Positions 1 through 6,651 of a stretch of 11,493 nt of DNA are shown here, in pieces. How positions within the stretch are numbered: the first letter of the stretch is position 1; each line of letters opens with the position of its first letter. Below the pieces are notes generated by a model that did not search any database, was not told the DNA's origin, and saw only the letters and a program-made list of their open reading frames with translations. Origin of the DNA: Candidatus Poribacteria bacterium (GTDB lineage: Bacteria; Poribacteria; WGA-4E; GCA-2687025); assembly GCA_002687025.1 (NCBI GenBank), contig NYZG01000448.1, positions 1 to 11,493 of the forward strand, read 5' to 3'. The position numbers and the translations under genes are program-made.

Positions 1-560
1 CGCACGCGGAGAACCTGGCCCACTACATCACCGACCTGCGGATGGACGAGATCTGCGCCGACATGACGACCTTCGTCGACGGGCGACTGCTCGAGGACGA
101 CGGCAACATCCTCGTGCATTACGAAGGCGGCGCGCGCGGCGTGCTGTACGCCTCGCAGGTGTCGGTCGGCGAGGAGAACAGCCTGCGCATTCGCGTGTAC
201 GGCACGAAGGCGTCGCTCGCATGGCAGCAGGAGAACCCGAATTACCTATACGTGCGCTACCCGGACGCGCCGGAGCGCATCTGGAAGCGCGGGAACGACT
301 ACCTGGCCGAGATCGCGCAGCACAGCTCGCGCATCCCGTCAGGGCATCCCGAGGCGTTCCTCGAGGCGTTCGCGAACATCTACCTCAACGCCACGCGCAC
401 GATGGCCGCGAAGCTGGCCGGCGAGGCGCCCGGCGAATTCGACACGGATTTCCCGACGGTGCAGGACGGCGCCAGAGGCGTGCACTTCATTCACACCGCC
501 GTCCAGAGTGGCGCGAGCGACGCGAAGTGGGTCGATTGCACGTACACGCCGCCGTCGTGA
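1..560 (+). CDS. Gfo/Idh/MocA family oxidoreductase, C-terminal part (5' truncated)
   Basis: The reading frame is open from the left edge (first full codon at 3) to a TGA at 558-560, so only about 185 C-terminal residues are visible and the NAD(P)-binding Rossmann domain lies outside. The visible part begins HAENLAHYITDL, then has a beta-sheet-rich region containing EGGARGVLYASQVSVGEENSLRIRVYG-type sequence (residues about 37-65), then GHPEAFLEAFANIY and DFPTVQDGARGVHFI. This pattern is characteristic of the C-terminal substrate-binding and dimerisation domain of Gfo/Idh/MocA dehydrogenases. Those enzymes oxidise sugars, inositols or related polyols in the cytoplasm. The substrate cannot be told from this fragment. 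tmk follows after 33 bp on the same strand, so co-transcription is possible. The family call is secure; the specific reaction is unknown. Confidence 0.88.
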   Translation, partial: HAENLAHYITDLRMDEICADMTTFVDGRLLEDDGNILVHYEGGARGVLYASQVSVGEENSLRIRVYGTKASLAWQQENPNYLYVRYPDAPERIWKRGNDYLAEIAQHSSRIPSGHPEAFLEAFANIYLNATRTMAAKLAGEAPGEFDTDFPTVQDGARGVHFIHTAVQSGASDAKWVDCTYTPPS

Positions 561-593
561 CATCCGGCGTCACGCGAGAGCAACGGAGCCTGG

Positions 594-1247
594 ATGAGAG
601 CTAAGGCGCGCCCCTGGCCGGGCTGGTTCATCACGTTCGAGGGCGGGGACGGCGCAGGCAAGACCGTGCAGTTGCGCGCGCTGGCCGCGTTCCTACGCAA
701 GAGCCATATGACCGTCGTCGAGACGCGCGAGCCCGGCGGCAGCCGCCTGTCGGAGGCGGTCCGGGAACTCGTGCTCGACGCCGACCACGACAACATGTCG
801 CCGCGCGCCGAGCTGTTCCTGATGCTCGCAGCGCGGGCGCAGCACGTCGAGGAGACGATCAGGCCGGCCCTTGACGCAGGATCGGTCGTGCTCTGCGATC
901 GGTACGGCGACGCCACCTACGCCTACCAGCACGGAGGTCGCGGCCTCGACAAAGGGGCCGTGGTGAGCATGCACGAATTCGCCGCCGACGGCTGCAAGCC
1001 GGACATGACATTCCTGCTCGACCTCGACCCGCAAGCGGCCAAGGGCCGGATGGCCGCGCGGCCGGGGCAGACCACGCGCATCGACGCCGAGAAGGCGCCG
1101 TTTCACACGCGCGTGCGAGATGCGTACTTGGAGTTGGCGAAGCGCGAGCCTAAGCGCTTCCGCGTGCTGGATGCATCGAGATCGGTCGGCATCATCCAGG
1201 ACCGGATACATACAGCGCTCAGGCAGCAGGGCGTGTTCGGTCGGTGA
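594..1247 (+). CDS. tmk: Thymidylate kinase (dTMP kinase)
   Basis: This 217-residue cytoplasmic enzyme would phosphorylate dTMP to dTDP with ATP, a step of dTTP synthesis. Visible motifs in order: P-loop FEGGDGAGKT (residues 15-24), the REPGGS loop (45-50), CDRYGDATYAYQ (101-112, carrying the family DRY motif), GRGL (115-118), and a lid region with RIDAEKAPFHTRVRDAYLELA-type sequence (162-182). The length is normal for the family. The ATG at 594 is preceded by GGAG at 585-588 with 5-nt spacing, which supports this start. Before the P-loop there is a slightly long N-terminus (RAKARPWPGW). The lid has Arg162 but no second basic residue clearly aligned with classical lid motifs. The gene converges on HPr, with only six bases between the two stop codons. 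Confidence 0.95.
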   Translation: MRAKARPWPGWFITFEGGDGAGKTVQLRALAAFLRKSHMTVVETREPGGSRLSEAVRELVLDADHDNMSPRAELFLMLAARAQHVEETIRPALDAGSVVLCDRYGDATYAYQHGGRGLDKGAVVSMHEFAADGCKPDMTFLLDLDPQAAKGRMAARPGQTTRIDAEKAPFHTRVRDAYLELAKREPKRFRVLDASRSVGIIQDRIHTALRQQGVFGR

Positions 1248-1257
1248 GTCCGCTCAC
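1244..1257. repeat. Short inverted repeat spanning two convergent stop codons
   Basis: GTGAG (1244-1248) and CTCAC (1253-1257) form perfect 5-bp arms around TCCG. The tmk stop TGA (1245-1247) lies in the left arm and the HPr stop (TCA on the + strand, 1254-1256) in the right arm. No T-run follows on either strand, so a bidirectional terminator is not demonstrated. A five-pair match could be chance. Confidence 0.35.
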
Positions 1258-1529
1258 GGGGCGTCGAACTTCTCCGCGAAGCGCCTCGCCAGGCGCGTCA
1301 CGGCGGCCTCGGCGTCGTCCCCCGAGGCGCTGAGTTCCAGTTCCGTCCCGCAGGGGGCCGCCAGAAGCGCGAGACTCATGACGCTCTTGGCGTTGGCCGT
1401 GACGTCACCACGGCGAAGGAACACGTCCGCCGCGAACGCCGCCGCCTCCCGGGCGAGCAGGCTCGCGACGTGGAGGTGAATGCCCCGCTCGTTCAGGACC
1501 ACGACCTGTGCCGCGTGCTCCGTTGCCAT
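1254..1529 (-). CDS. HPr-family phosphocarrier protein with non-canonical active site
   Basis: This 91-residue protein has the fold signature of HPr: N-E-R-G-I-H at 13-18, then NAKSVMSLALLAAPCGTELEL (46-66) and a C-terminal helix DAEAAVTRLARRFAEKF. HPr is the small cytoplasmic phosphocarrier of the PTS; its His15 takes phosphate from enzyme I and its Ser46 is a target of HprK. Here the His15 equivalent is His18 and the Ser46 equivalent is Ser49, both present. The usual His-Ala-Arg-Pro-Ala is His-Leu-His-Val-Ala, so the conserved Arg and Pro are missing; I confirmed this from the codons at about 1465-1482. The start ATG at 1529 has GAGG four bases upstream. hprK ends 14 bp upstream, pointing to co-expression with its probable kinase. 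No enzyme I or EII gene is in view, so a regulatory rather than sugar-transport role is inferred. Confidence 0.88.
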   Translation of the reverse strand: MATEHAAQVVVLNERGIHLHVASLLAREAAAFAADVFLRRGDVTANAKSVMSLALLAAPCGTELELSASGDDAEAAVTRLARRFAEKFDAP

Positions 1530-1543
1530 CTTGCCTCGTCTGC

Positions 1544-2536
1544 TCAGAAGTCCGCCTGATCGTCCCAGTCGCCGAACGGAGCCGCCCCCGGCTCCTGCCC
1601 GGACTCGATCTGTCGCAGGAGCGCTTCGTCGAACTCACGCGCGGCGTAGTGGCCCATGCGTCTGGCCAGGAAGTCCATCGTGGCTACCTCGACCAACACC
1701 GCCGGGCTCCGACCCGCGCGCACCGGCACACGCACGTGCGGCAGCATCTCGCCCATCAGCATCACCTCCTCTTGGTCGAGGCCGGTGCGTCCTTCGTCGT
1801 TGTATTCGTCGGGGCCCACAAGCGTGGCGACCAGGCCGACCCGCTTGTGGCTCCGCACGGCAGTAACGCCGAAGATCGTCACCACGCTGATGATGCCGAT
1901 GCCGCGCACCTCCATGTAGTACTTGAGCGGGTGCGCCGATGTCCCAACCACGCGGTGGCCGGTGATGTGCTTGAGCACGACGCTGTCGTCCGCGACGAAC
2001 CGATGTCCGCGCTTCACGAGCTCCAGCATGCACTCGCTCTTGCCGATGCCGCTCTTGCCCTGGATCAGCACGCCCACACCGTACACTTCCGCGAGGTTGG
2101 CGTGCAGCACCTCGGAAGGCCCGAACTCCTCCTCCAGGTACACGATCGTGCGCGCGATGAACGAGCCGGTGGACATGTTCGTCGACAGCAGGGCCGTGGC
2201 CGCGCGCCGACTCTCCTCGACCAACTCCGCCGGCGGCTCCAGCCCGCGAGTGACGACCACGCACGGCATGTCCGCGTCGAGCATCTGCCGGAATATCTCG
2301 CTCCGCCTCGCGGGCGCCAGGTCCGAGACGTACGCGATTTCCTGCTGACCCAGCACCTGCATCTGCCGCGGGTCGAAGTGCCGGAAATAGCCGGCGAGCG
2401 TCAGCCCGGGTCGCGAAACCTGAGGCGTCGTGAGCTCCTTGTCGAGCCCTTCGCCGCCGCTCACGAGACGCAGCGACAGCTCGTACTGCATACGCAGGAA
2501 CCACTTGTGCACGGTCATGCGGCTAGGCATCGGCAT
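1544..2536 (-). CDS. hprK: HPr kinase/phosphorylase
   Basis: This 330-residue bifunctional cytoplasmic enzyme would phosphorylate, and dephosphorylate by phosphorolysis, the regulatory Ser of HPr. The N-terminal domain (about 1-130) resembles the HPrK N-domain (LVSGGEGLDKELT). The C-terminal kinase domain shows His145 (LHANLAEVYGVGVLI), Walker A GKSGIGKS (160-167), RGHRFVADDSV with Asp183-Asp184, and the family signature YMEVRGIGII (207-216). The last 25 residues are an acidic, low-complexity extension. The start is uncertain: ATG 2536 gives this length, while ATG 2518 (Met7, MTVHKWFLRMQYEL) aligns more naturally with family N-termini; neither has a clear Shine-Dalgarno. It sits between hpf and its likely substrate HPr, as the penultimate gene of the left-pointing block. 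Confidence 0.95.
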   Translation of the reverse strand: MPMPSRMTVHKWFLRMQYELSLRLVSGGEGLDKELTTPQVSRPGLTLAGYFRHFDPRQMQVLGQQEIAYVSDLAPARRSEIFRQMLDADMPCVVVTRGLEPPAELVEESRRAATALLSTNMSTGSFIARTIVYLEEEFGPSEVLHANLAEVYGVGVLIQGKSGIGKSECMLELVKRGHRFVADDSVVLKHITGHRVVGTSAHPLKYYMEVRGIGIISVVTIFGVTAVRSHKRVGLVATLVGPDEYNDEGRTGLDQEEVMLMGEMLPHVRVPVRAGRSPAVLVEVATMDFLARRMGHYAAREFDEALLRQIESGQEPGAAPFGDWDDQADF

Positions 2537-2560
2537 TCGCCCGCGGGTAGAGGCGCGCGC

Positions 2561-3109
2561 TTACGGGTGTATCCAACCGACCGTGTCGGCGCCGTGCTTG
2601 AACACGACGTTCACGTCGTCGGTCCTCGCGTTCCGGAACGTGATGAAGTCGTCGTCGGACATGTCTAACTGCAGCGCAGCTTCCTCGACGCTCATCGGCT
2701 TCGCGTAGAATAGGCCTGGTGCCGGGACGATCTCGAGCGGAGGCGTTTCCTCCTCCTCGGCCGGGATGTCGGGTAGGTCCGGCAGGTCCTCCGCGAGCCT
2801 CCGCACCCTCGGGCGCCTGCGACTGTCCTGCATGCGATCCTTGTGCCGCCGCACCTGTCGCTCCACCTTCGAGAAGGTGGCGTCCACCGCCACGGATACG
2901 GAGTCCGCGAGGTGGGTCTCCGCGTGGAATGACGCCTTCTTGCCGAATAGCGTCATCTCCGCAGTGAAGCGACCCTTTGCTTCCTCGACGGTTATCACCG
3001 CGTCGCTGATGTCGAAGCCGATGTCCACCAGGGATTCTGCGCGTTCCAGGATGTCTTCGCGGGCGCGCTCCGGGAGATCGAACCGGCGCGCGTGCAACTC
3101 TATGTGCAT
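2561..3109 (-). CDS. hpf: Ribosome hibernation promoting factor, long form
   Basis: This 182-residue protein would bind the 30S subunit and dimerise ribosomes into inactive 100S particles when growth slows. The N-terminal S30AE/RaiA-like domain is residues 1-95 (MHIELHARRFDLPE, AVITVEEAKGRFTAEM, FHAETHLADSVSVAVDA, KVERQVRRHKDR). An acidic, Pro-rich linker (about 100-130) follows, then the C-terminal dimerisation domain (133-182: FYAKPMSVEEAALQLDMSDD to VNVVFKHGADTVGWIHP). That second domain marks the long form rather than the short gamma-proteobacterial HPF. I chose ATG 3109 because GGAG lies at 3116-3119 with 6-nt spacing and the residues after it match the family's first strand. An in-frame TTG at 3151 adds 14 residues but lacks this support. 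The position after rpoN is the classical one. Confidence 0.94.
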   Translation of the reverse strand: MHIELHARRFDLPERAREDILERAESLVDIGFDISDAVITVEEAKGRFTAEMTLFGKKASFHAETHLADSVSVAVDATFSKVERQVRRHKDRMQDSRRRPRVRRLAEDLPDLPDIPAEEEETPPLEIVPAPGLFYAKPMSVEEAALQLDMSDDDFITFRNARTDDVNVVFKHGADTVGWIHP

Positions 3110-3151
3110 GTCTGTCTCCGTGGAGTTACCGACATCGCCGCCTGTGTCCAA

Positions 3152-3180
3152 TGAATAGACTGAGCAGGGGCGGCCGACAA
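3152..3180 (-). promoter_or_regulatory. Possible internal promoter for hpf-hprK-HPr
   Basis: Within the 82-bp gap between rpoN and hpf, the - strand reads TTGTCG (3175-3180), a 17-bp spacer, then TATTCA (3152-3157). Matches to the sigma-70 consensus are 4 of 6 and 3 of 6. It would start transcription around 3145, about 35 nt before the hpf ATG. The match is weak; the main support is that this is the widest gap in the block and that hpf is often separately controlled in stationary phase. Confidence 0.28.
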
Positions 3181-3191
3181 CCGCGCGGTGG

Positions 3192-4673
3192 CTACCAGCG
3201 CTTCTTGCGCTGGCTCGACGAGGGGATGCCGAGCTCCTCGCGATACTTCGCCACCGTTCGGCGAGCCACCTTGAGCTGGCCGTCGGAGAGCATGTCGCTC
3301 AGCTTCTGGTCGCTCAGCGGGCGCGCTGGGTCCTCACCCTCGATCATGTCGCCGATGATCGCCCGAACGCTTGTGGACGATGCGCTCACGCCGGTGGAAC
3401 TCTCTAACGCGCTCGAGAAGAAGTACTTCAGCTCGAAAATCCCACGCGGCGTCTGCACGTACTTGCCGTTCGTCGCCCGGCTGATCGTCGATTCATGCTT
3501 TCCAAGCCGCTCGGCGATGTCCCGTAGGACTAGCGGCTTCAGGTGCTTGACACCGTGCTCCAGGAAGTCCTGTTGCACGGTGAATATCTCGCGCGCGACG
3601 TTCTCGATGGTGCGGCCCCGCTCGTGGATGCTGCTGATCAGCTCACGCGCGCGTTGTCGGTAATCCTCCAGCCACTTCTTCTCGTCCGCCCCCAACGTCG
3701 ACCCGTTCCGTAGCAGGTCCAGGTACCGTCGGTTCAGGTGCAGAGACGGCACCGACTCATCCACGGCCTTGACGACGTACTCGTCCTGCTCCTTCACAAC
3801 GACCACGTCCGGGATCACCGGCTGCGCGTGCGTCTTGTATCGGAAGACGCCGTGGAAGCCTTCGAGGAAGCCCTGCGCGGGCGAGAGCTGCAGGTTGGCG
3901 AACCACTGCTTCGCCTCCTCCACGCGCTCCGCTGTCACGTTGCGCATCCCCCTGTCCCGCAACGCCTTCGCGATCTGCGGGATGCGGTTCCGCAGCAGGT
4001 CGTCGTAGTGATTCCGCGCGATTTCATGGGCAACGGGATCGCCGTCGTCCTGCGCGGCCATCTGCACGAGGAAATACTCCTGCCGGTTGCGGCAACCGAT
4101 GCCCACGGGGTCGAGGTGCGTGTGCACGTAACGCAGGATCTCCTCTACCTCGTCCACGTCGCGCGCCGTCTCTTGCGCGAGCTCCTCGACCGTCACGGCG
4201 AGGAACCCCTCCGCGTCCAGGCTGCCCAGGATGCGCTCGCAGATGTCTCGGTCCCTGTCGGGCAGGCGAAGTAGCGCCAACTGGTCCGACAGGTAGTCCA
4301 GGAACGTCGTTTCCTGAGCGTTCTCCGACCTGCGGTCCTCGTCGCCTTCCTCGATCTCGTACACTTCCGCGCGGAACGGCGGCAGGCTGTCGTCCAGGAA
4401 GTCCTCGACCCGGATTTCCGGCTCCGTCTCCTCGGCGGCTTTCGTCTCCAGGTCGTCGCTGCCGAGCTCCTTGAGCTCCGTGGCGATCTCGTCCTCGAGC
4501 TCCAGGTCTTGTCCTTCCTCGAGGAAGATGTTCTCTTGCAGCTCGATATCGACGTGCTGCTGCAGGTCGAGGCTCGTCATCTGCATGACCTTGATGGCCT
4601 GCTGCAGCTTCGGAGTCATCACCAGCGTCTGCTTCAGCGACTGTACCTGCTGGAGCCCGAATCCGACTCTCAT
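3192..4673 (-). CDS. rpoN: RNA polymerase sigma-54 factor
   Basis: This 493-residue sigma factor directs RNA polymerase to -24/-12 promoters and needs AAA+ activators to open them. Region I is Gln- and Leu-rich (residues 5-45: FGLQQVQSLKQTLVMTPKLQ, then LDLQQHV). An acidic region II follows (about 50-115). The core-binding domain runs over about 125-310 (LSDQLALLRL, DPVGIGCRNRQEYFLVQM, LSPAQGFLEGF). A helix-turn-helix (LRDIAERLGKHESTISRATN) comes before the RpoN box ARRTVAKYRE (470-479), which reads -24 DNA. Length and order are normal, so the protein looks complete. The ATG at 4673 follows GGAGG with 4-nt spacing and overlaps the lptB stop by 4 bp (ATGA), so translational coupling with lptB is likely. 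The basic tail SSSQRKKRW is family-like. Confidence 0.97.
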   Translation of the reverse strand: MRVGFGLQQVQSLKQTLVMTPKLQQAIKVMQMTSLDLQQHVDIELQENIFLEEGQDLELEDEIATELKELGSDDLETKAAEETEPEIRVEDFLDDSLPPFRAEVYEIEEGDEDRRSENAQETTFLDYLSDQLALLRLPDRDRDICERILGSLDAEGFLAVTVEELAQETARDVDEVEEILRYVHTHLDPVGIGCRNRQEYFLVQMAAQDDGDPVAHEIARNHYDDLLRNRIPQIAKALRDRGMRNVTAERVEEAKQWFANLQLSPAQGFLEGFHGVFRYKTHAQPVIPDVVVVKEQDEYVVKAVDESVPSLHLNRRYLDLLRNGSTLGADEKKWLEDYRQRARELISSIHERGRTIENVAREIFTVQQDFLEHGVKHLKPLVLRDIAERLGKHESTISRATNGKYVQTPRGIFELKYFFSSALESSTGVSASSTSVRAIIGDMIEGEDPARPLSDQKLSDMLSDGQLKVARRTVAKYREELGIPSSSQRKKRW

Positions 4674-5425
4674 TGCGCCTCCGCTTCGTGCGCGCCGCGG
4701 GCCCGGGGCCCGGGCCCGTCACCGAAGTAATACCTGCGCGCCAGCTCGCTCTTCGTCAACTCGTCGGGAGTTCCGTGCATCAGGATCTTGCCGTCCACGA
4801 GCAGGTATGCCCTGTCCGCGATTTCCAGCGTCTCCGCGGCGTTGTGGTCGGTGATGATGATCCCCAATCCGCGCGCCCGCAGTTGCGCGATGACGCCCTG
4901 TATGTCCCGGATCGTCTTCGGGTCGATCCCCGCGAAGGGCTCGTCGAGTAGGATGAAAGATGGCGCTATCGCCAGCGTCCTTGCGATCTCAGTGCGGCGC
5001 TGCTCGCCTCCAGACAGAGTGTACGCCATGCTGTCTTCAAGGCGCGCCAATCCGAACTCCTCCAGCAGTTGGTCCTTGGCCTGGCGCCGGTCTGCCTTCG
5101 TCATCTCCTGCGTTTCCAGCACGCCGAGGAGGTTTTCACCCACGGTGAGCTTGCGGAACACGCTCGGCTCCTGTGGGAGGTACGCGATGCCCCGCCGGGC
5201 GCGTTGGTACATGGGGAGCGACGTGATCTCGTCCTCATCTACCAGTACTTCCCCCTCATTCGGCGTGACGAGCCCCACCGTCATCCTGAACGTCTGCGTC
5301 TTGCCCGCGCCGTTCGGCCCGAGGAGGCCGACGACCTCGCCAGTCTCCACGTGCAGGCTCACCTGATCGACGACCGTGCGCTTGCCGTAGCTCTTGACGA
5401 GCTTCTCAGTCCTCAGAACCGCCAT
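4670..5425 (-). CDS. lptB: LPS export ABC transporter ATP-binding protein
   Basis: This 251-residue cytoplasmic ATPase would power LptFG-driven extraction of LPS from the inner membrane toward LptC. Motifs: Walker A GPNGAGKT (36-43), Q-loop LPQEPSVFRKLTV (Q85), signature LSGGE (137-141), Walker B FILLDEP (157-163), D-loop AGID, and H-loop TDHN (H194). QEPSVFRKLTV and the tail ELARRYYFGD distinguish LptB from related branched-chain amino acid ABC ATPases, and the neighbours (lptC, lptA, rpoN) agree. The C-terminal residues GPGPRARGAHEAEAQ extend beyond the usual family end and are encoded partly by a pure G/C repeat. The ATG at 5425 has GGAG four bases upstream and lies 20 bp inside the end of lptA. 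The permease genes lptF and lptG are not in this window. Confidence 0.96.
   Translation of the reverse strand: MAVLRTEKLVKSYGKRTVVDQVSLHVETGEVVGLLGPNGAGKTQTFRMTVGLVTPNEGEVLVDEDEITSLPMYQRARRGIAYLPQEPSVFRKLTVGENLLGVLETQEMTKADRRQAKDQLLEEFGLARLEDSMAYTLSGGEQRRTEIARTLAIAPSFILLDEPFAGIDPKTIRDIQGVIAQLRARGLGIIITDHNAAETLEIADRAYLLVDGKILMHGTPDELTKSELARRYYFGDGPGPRARGAHEAEAQ
4699..4717. repeat. Pure G/C self-complementary tract at the lptB-rpoN junction
   Basis: Nineteen bases of only G and C, made of GGGCCC, GGGGCCC and GGGCCC in succession, sit in the last codons of lptB, about 25 nt upstream of the rpoN start. The RNA could fold into several strong alternative hairpins. No T-run follows. It also accounts for the odd GPGP at the LptB C-terminus. 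Any effect on rpoN expression is inference. Confidence 0.6.
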
Positions 5426-6101
5426 GCTGCTCCGCGTCCGATTGGCCCGCCGCGTCAGTCGCGCCGTCCGTGATCTCTTGTCCCGTGGTTTCGCCGTCCG
5501 TCTCCGCAGCCGCTTGCGCGGGGGCCTCGCCCTCTTGGCTCGGAAGCCTGAATCGGAACCTCACGTTCCCTTGGGCGTTCTTCTTGCCCGTTCGGCGGTC
5601 GTACCGGAACCGGTCGGCCTCCATGCGGTCCCGGTCGATGAACACGACGACCGAACCTGTCAGGTCGATGACCGCCGTGCCGTCCGTGAAGTCCGCCGTG
5701 TCGCTCGTCGCGAGGAAGTCCGCTTCGCGCAGGTTCACGTTGCCGCGCGCCTGCATTGTGTCCACCTTCCGGGTGTCGCCGTCCGGGTCGTAGAACATCT
5801 CCACTTCGTCGGCGTACAGGTGCCCGGAGCCGTCCTCCCGGTCGATGCGCACCTTACCCCTGAGAAGGCGTCTACCCAGCGCCGCGTCCTCTTCCCACTC
5901 CTCGGCCGAACCCACGACCCAATCCCCGTCCTCGGCCACGGCGGCGGCGTCTGGAGCGGCCGACGTACTGCCGTCGCCGGTCTGGGCAGGCGCGGGAGCC
6001 GTCAGCGCTACGAGAACAGCGGCGATGCCAACACGAAGCGCGACCGCTAGGCTAGTGGGCCAGGGCGCCCGTATCGAGCGTGTCGAGAGGATACGGCTCA
6101 A
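5406..6101 (-). CDS. lptA: LptA/OstA-like periplasmic LPS transport protein
   Basis: This 231-residue protein starts with a signal peptide: basic n-region (SRILSTRSIRA), hydrophobic LAVALRVGIAAVLVALTA, and an APAQ cleavage region near residue 40. The OstA/LptA-type beta-jellyroll repeat pattern occupies about 78-188: LRGKVRIDREDGSGHLYADEVEMFY-type, VDTMQARGNVNLREADFLATSDTADF-type, and MEADRFRYDRRTGKKNAQGNV-type strands. LptA bridges the periplasm between LptC and the outer-membrane LptD-LptE complex. The C-terminal 40 residues are an acidic, Ala/Gln/Gly-rich tail that is probably disordered. The start codon is TTG at 6101; GAGGA lies 8 bases upstream and no later ATG, GTG or TTG would keep the signal peptide intact. 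It overlaps lptC by 50 bp and lptB by 20 bp. Sequence conservation in this family is low, so the call leans on context as well. Confidence 0.85.
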   Translation of the reverse strand: MSRILSTRSIRAPWPTSLAVALRVGIAAVLVALTAPAPAQTGDGSTSAAPDAAAVAEDGDWVVGSAEEWEEDAALGRRLLRGKVRIDREDGSGHLYADEVEMFYDPDGDTRKVDTMQARGNVNLREADFLATSDTADFTDGTAVIDLTGSVVVFIDRDRMEADRFRYDRRTGKKNAQGNVRFRFRLPSQEGEAPAQAAAETDGETTGQEITDGATDAAGQSDAEQHGGSED

Positions 6102-6651
6102 TGGTTTCGTCCTCAGGGTTTAACCGGAAGGTCACGTCGACGAAGCGCACCCGGCGCAGGTCGGGGCGCCCAGTCATCGCGCTGCCATAGATCGCGGAAT
6201 CGCGCCTCCGCAACTCCACATCCGTGTCCGAACTGAGTGTACCACTCGCATCATCCCACGACAATTTCTCGGTGAGCAGCACGCCGTCAGGCGCCACGGC
6301 GCGGGCCGACCCCTCGATCGTCAGGTCGTGAGTGATCTTGTCGACAGTGCCGTGCTCCCCGGTTATCGTCAGCGACGGCGCCCCCGCGTCGTACAGCAGG
6401 ACCCGAGGGTTCTCGACGAAGAGCGCGTCGCCCGCGCTCTGCACCTCCGCGCGATCCCCGGCCATCGTCCATCGGAGTTCCGAGCCGTTGTAGTGATCCA
6501 TTGCGAACGTGTCGATTTCCGCGACGACCGGCGTGAGCTCGTCTGCGCTTTCGTGGTCAGCCGCACATCCAGCGGACATCGCGAGAACGGCGACGGCAGC
6601 CCGTATCAGCCCGTGGCGCCAGGCTGCGTTCGCCATCGTCGGTGCATCCAT
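6052..6651 (-). CDS. lptC: LptC-like LPS export protein, probable lipoprotein
   Basis: This 199-residue protein has an N-terminal hydrophobic segment LIRAAVAVLAMSAGC ending in Cys29, which looks like a lipoprotein signal with a slightly atypical lipobox (Ser at -3, Ala at -2, Gly at -1). The rest is predicted beta-rich: FAMDHYNGSELRWTMAGDRAEV, NPRVLLYDAGAPSLTITGEHGTVDKITHDLTIEG-type, TEKLSWDDASGTLSSDTDVELRR and SAMTGRPDLRRVRFVDVTF. This is the LptC pattern in which strands alternate with A-x-x-G loops. LptC receives LPS from LptBFG and hands it to LptA. I chose ATG 6651 because GGAG sits 8 bases upstream; GTG 6657 would leave only 2 bases to the same GGAG. Its first 46 bp overlap the acyltransferase gene, and it overlaps lptA by 50 bp. 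Confidence 0.8.
   Translation of the reverse strand: MDAPTMANAAWRHGLIRAAVAVLAMSAGCAADHESADELTPVVAEIDTFAMDHYNGSELRWTMAGDRAEVQSAGDALFVENPRVLLYDAGAPSLTITGEHGTVDKITHDLTIEGSARAVAPDGVLLTEKLSWDDASGTLSSDTDVELRRRDSAIYGSAMTGRPDLRRVRFVDVTFRLNPEDETIEPYPLDTLDTGALAH

Noticed and set aside
1240..1270. Bidirectional intrinsic terminator between tmk and HPr
   Set aside because: Only a 5-bp stem is present and no T-run follows on either strand; kept as a repeat only.
1508..2668. 386-codon open frame on the + strand opposite hprK
   Set aside because: It is antisense to hprK, has His/Arg-rich low-complexity translation without any family motif, and is the type of shadow frame expected in GC-rich DNA.
3110..3151. 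Longer HPF start at TTG 3151
   Set aside because: It adds 14 residues unlike the family N-terminus, while ATG 3109 has a well-spaced GGAG.
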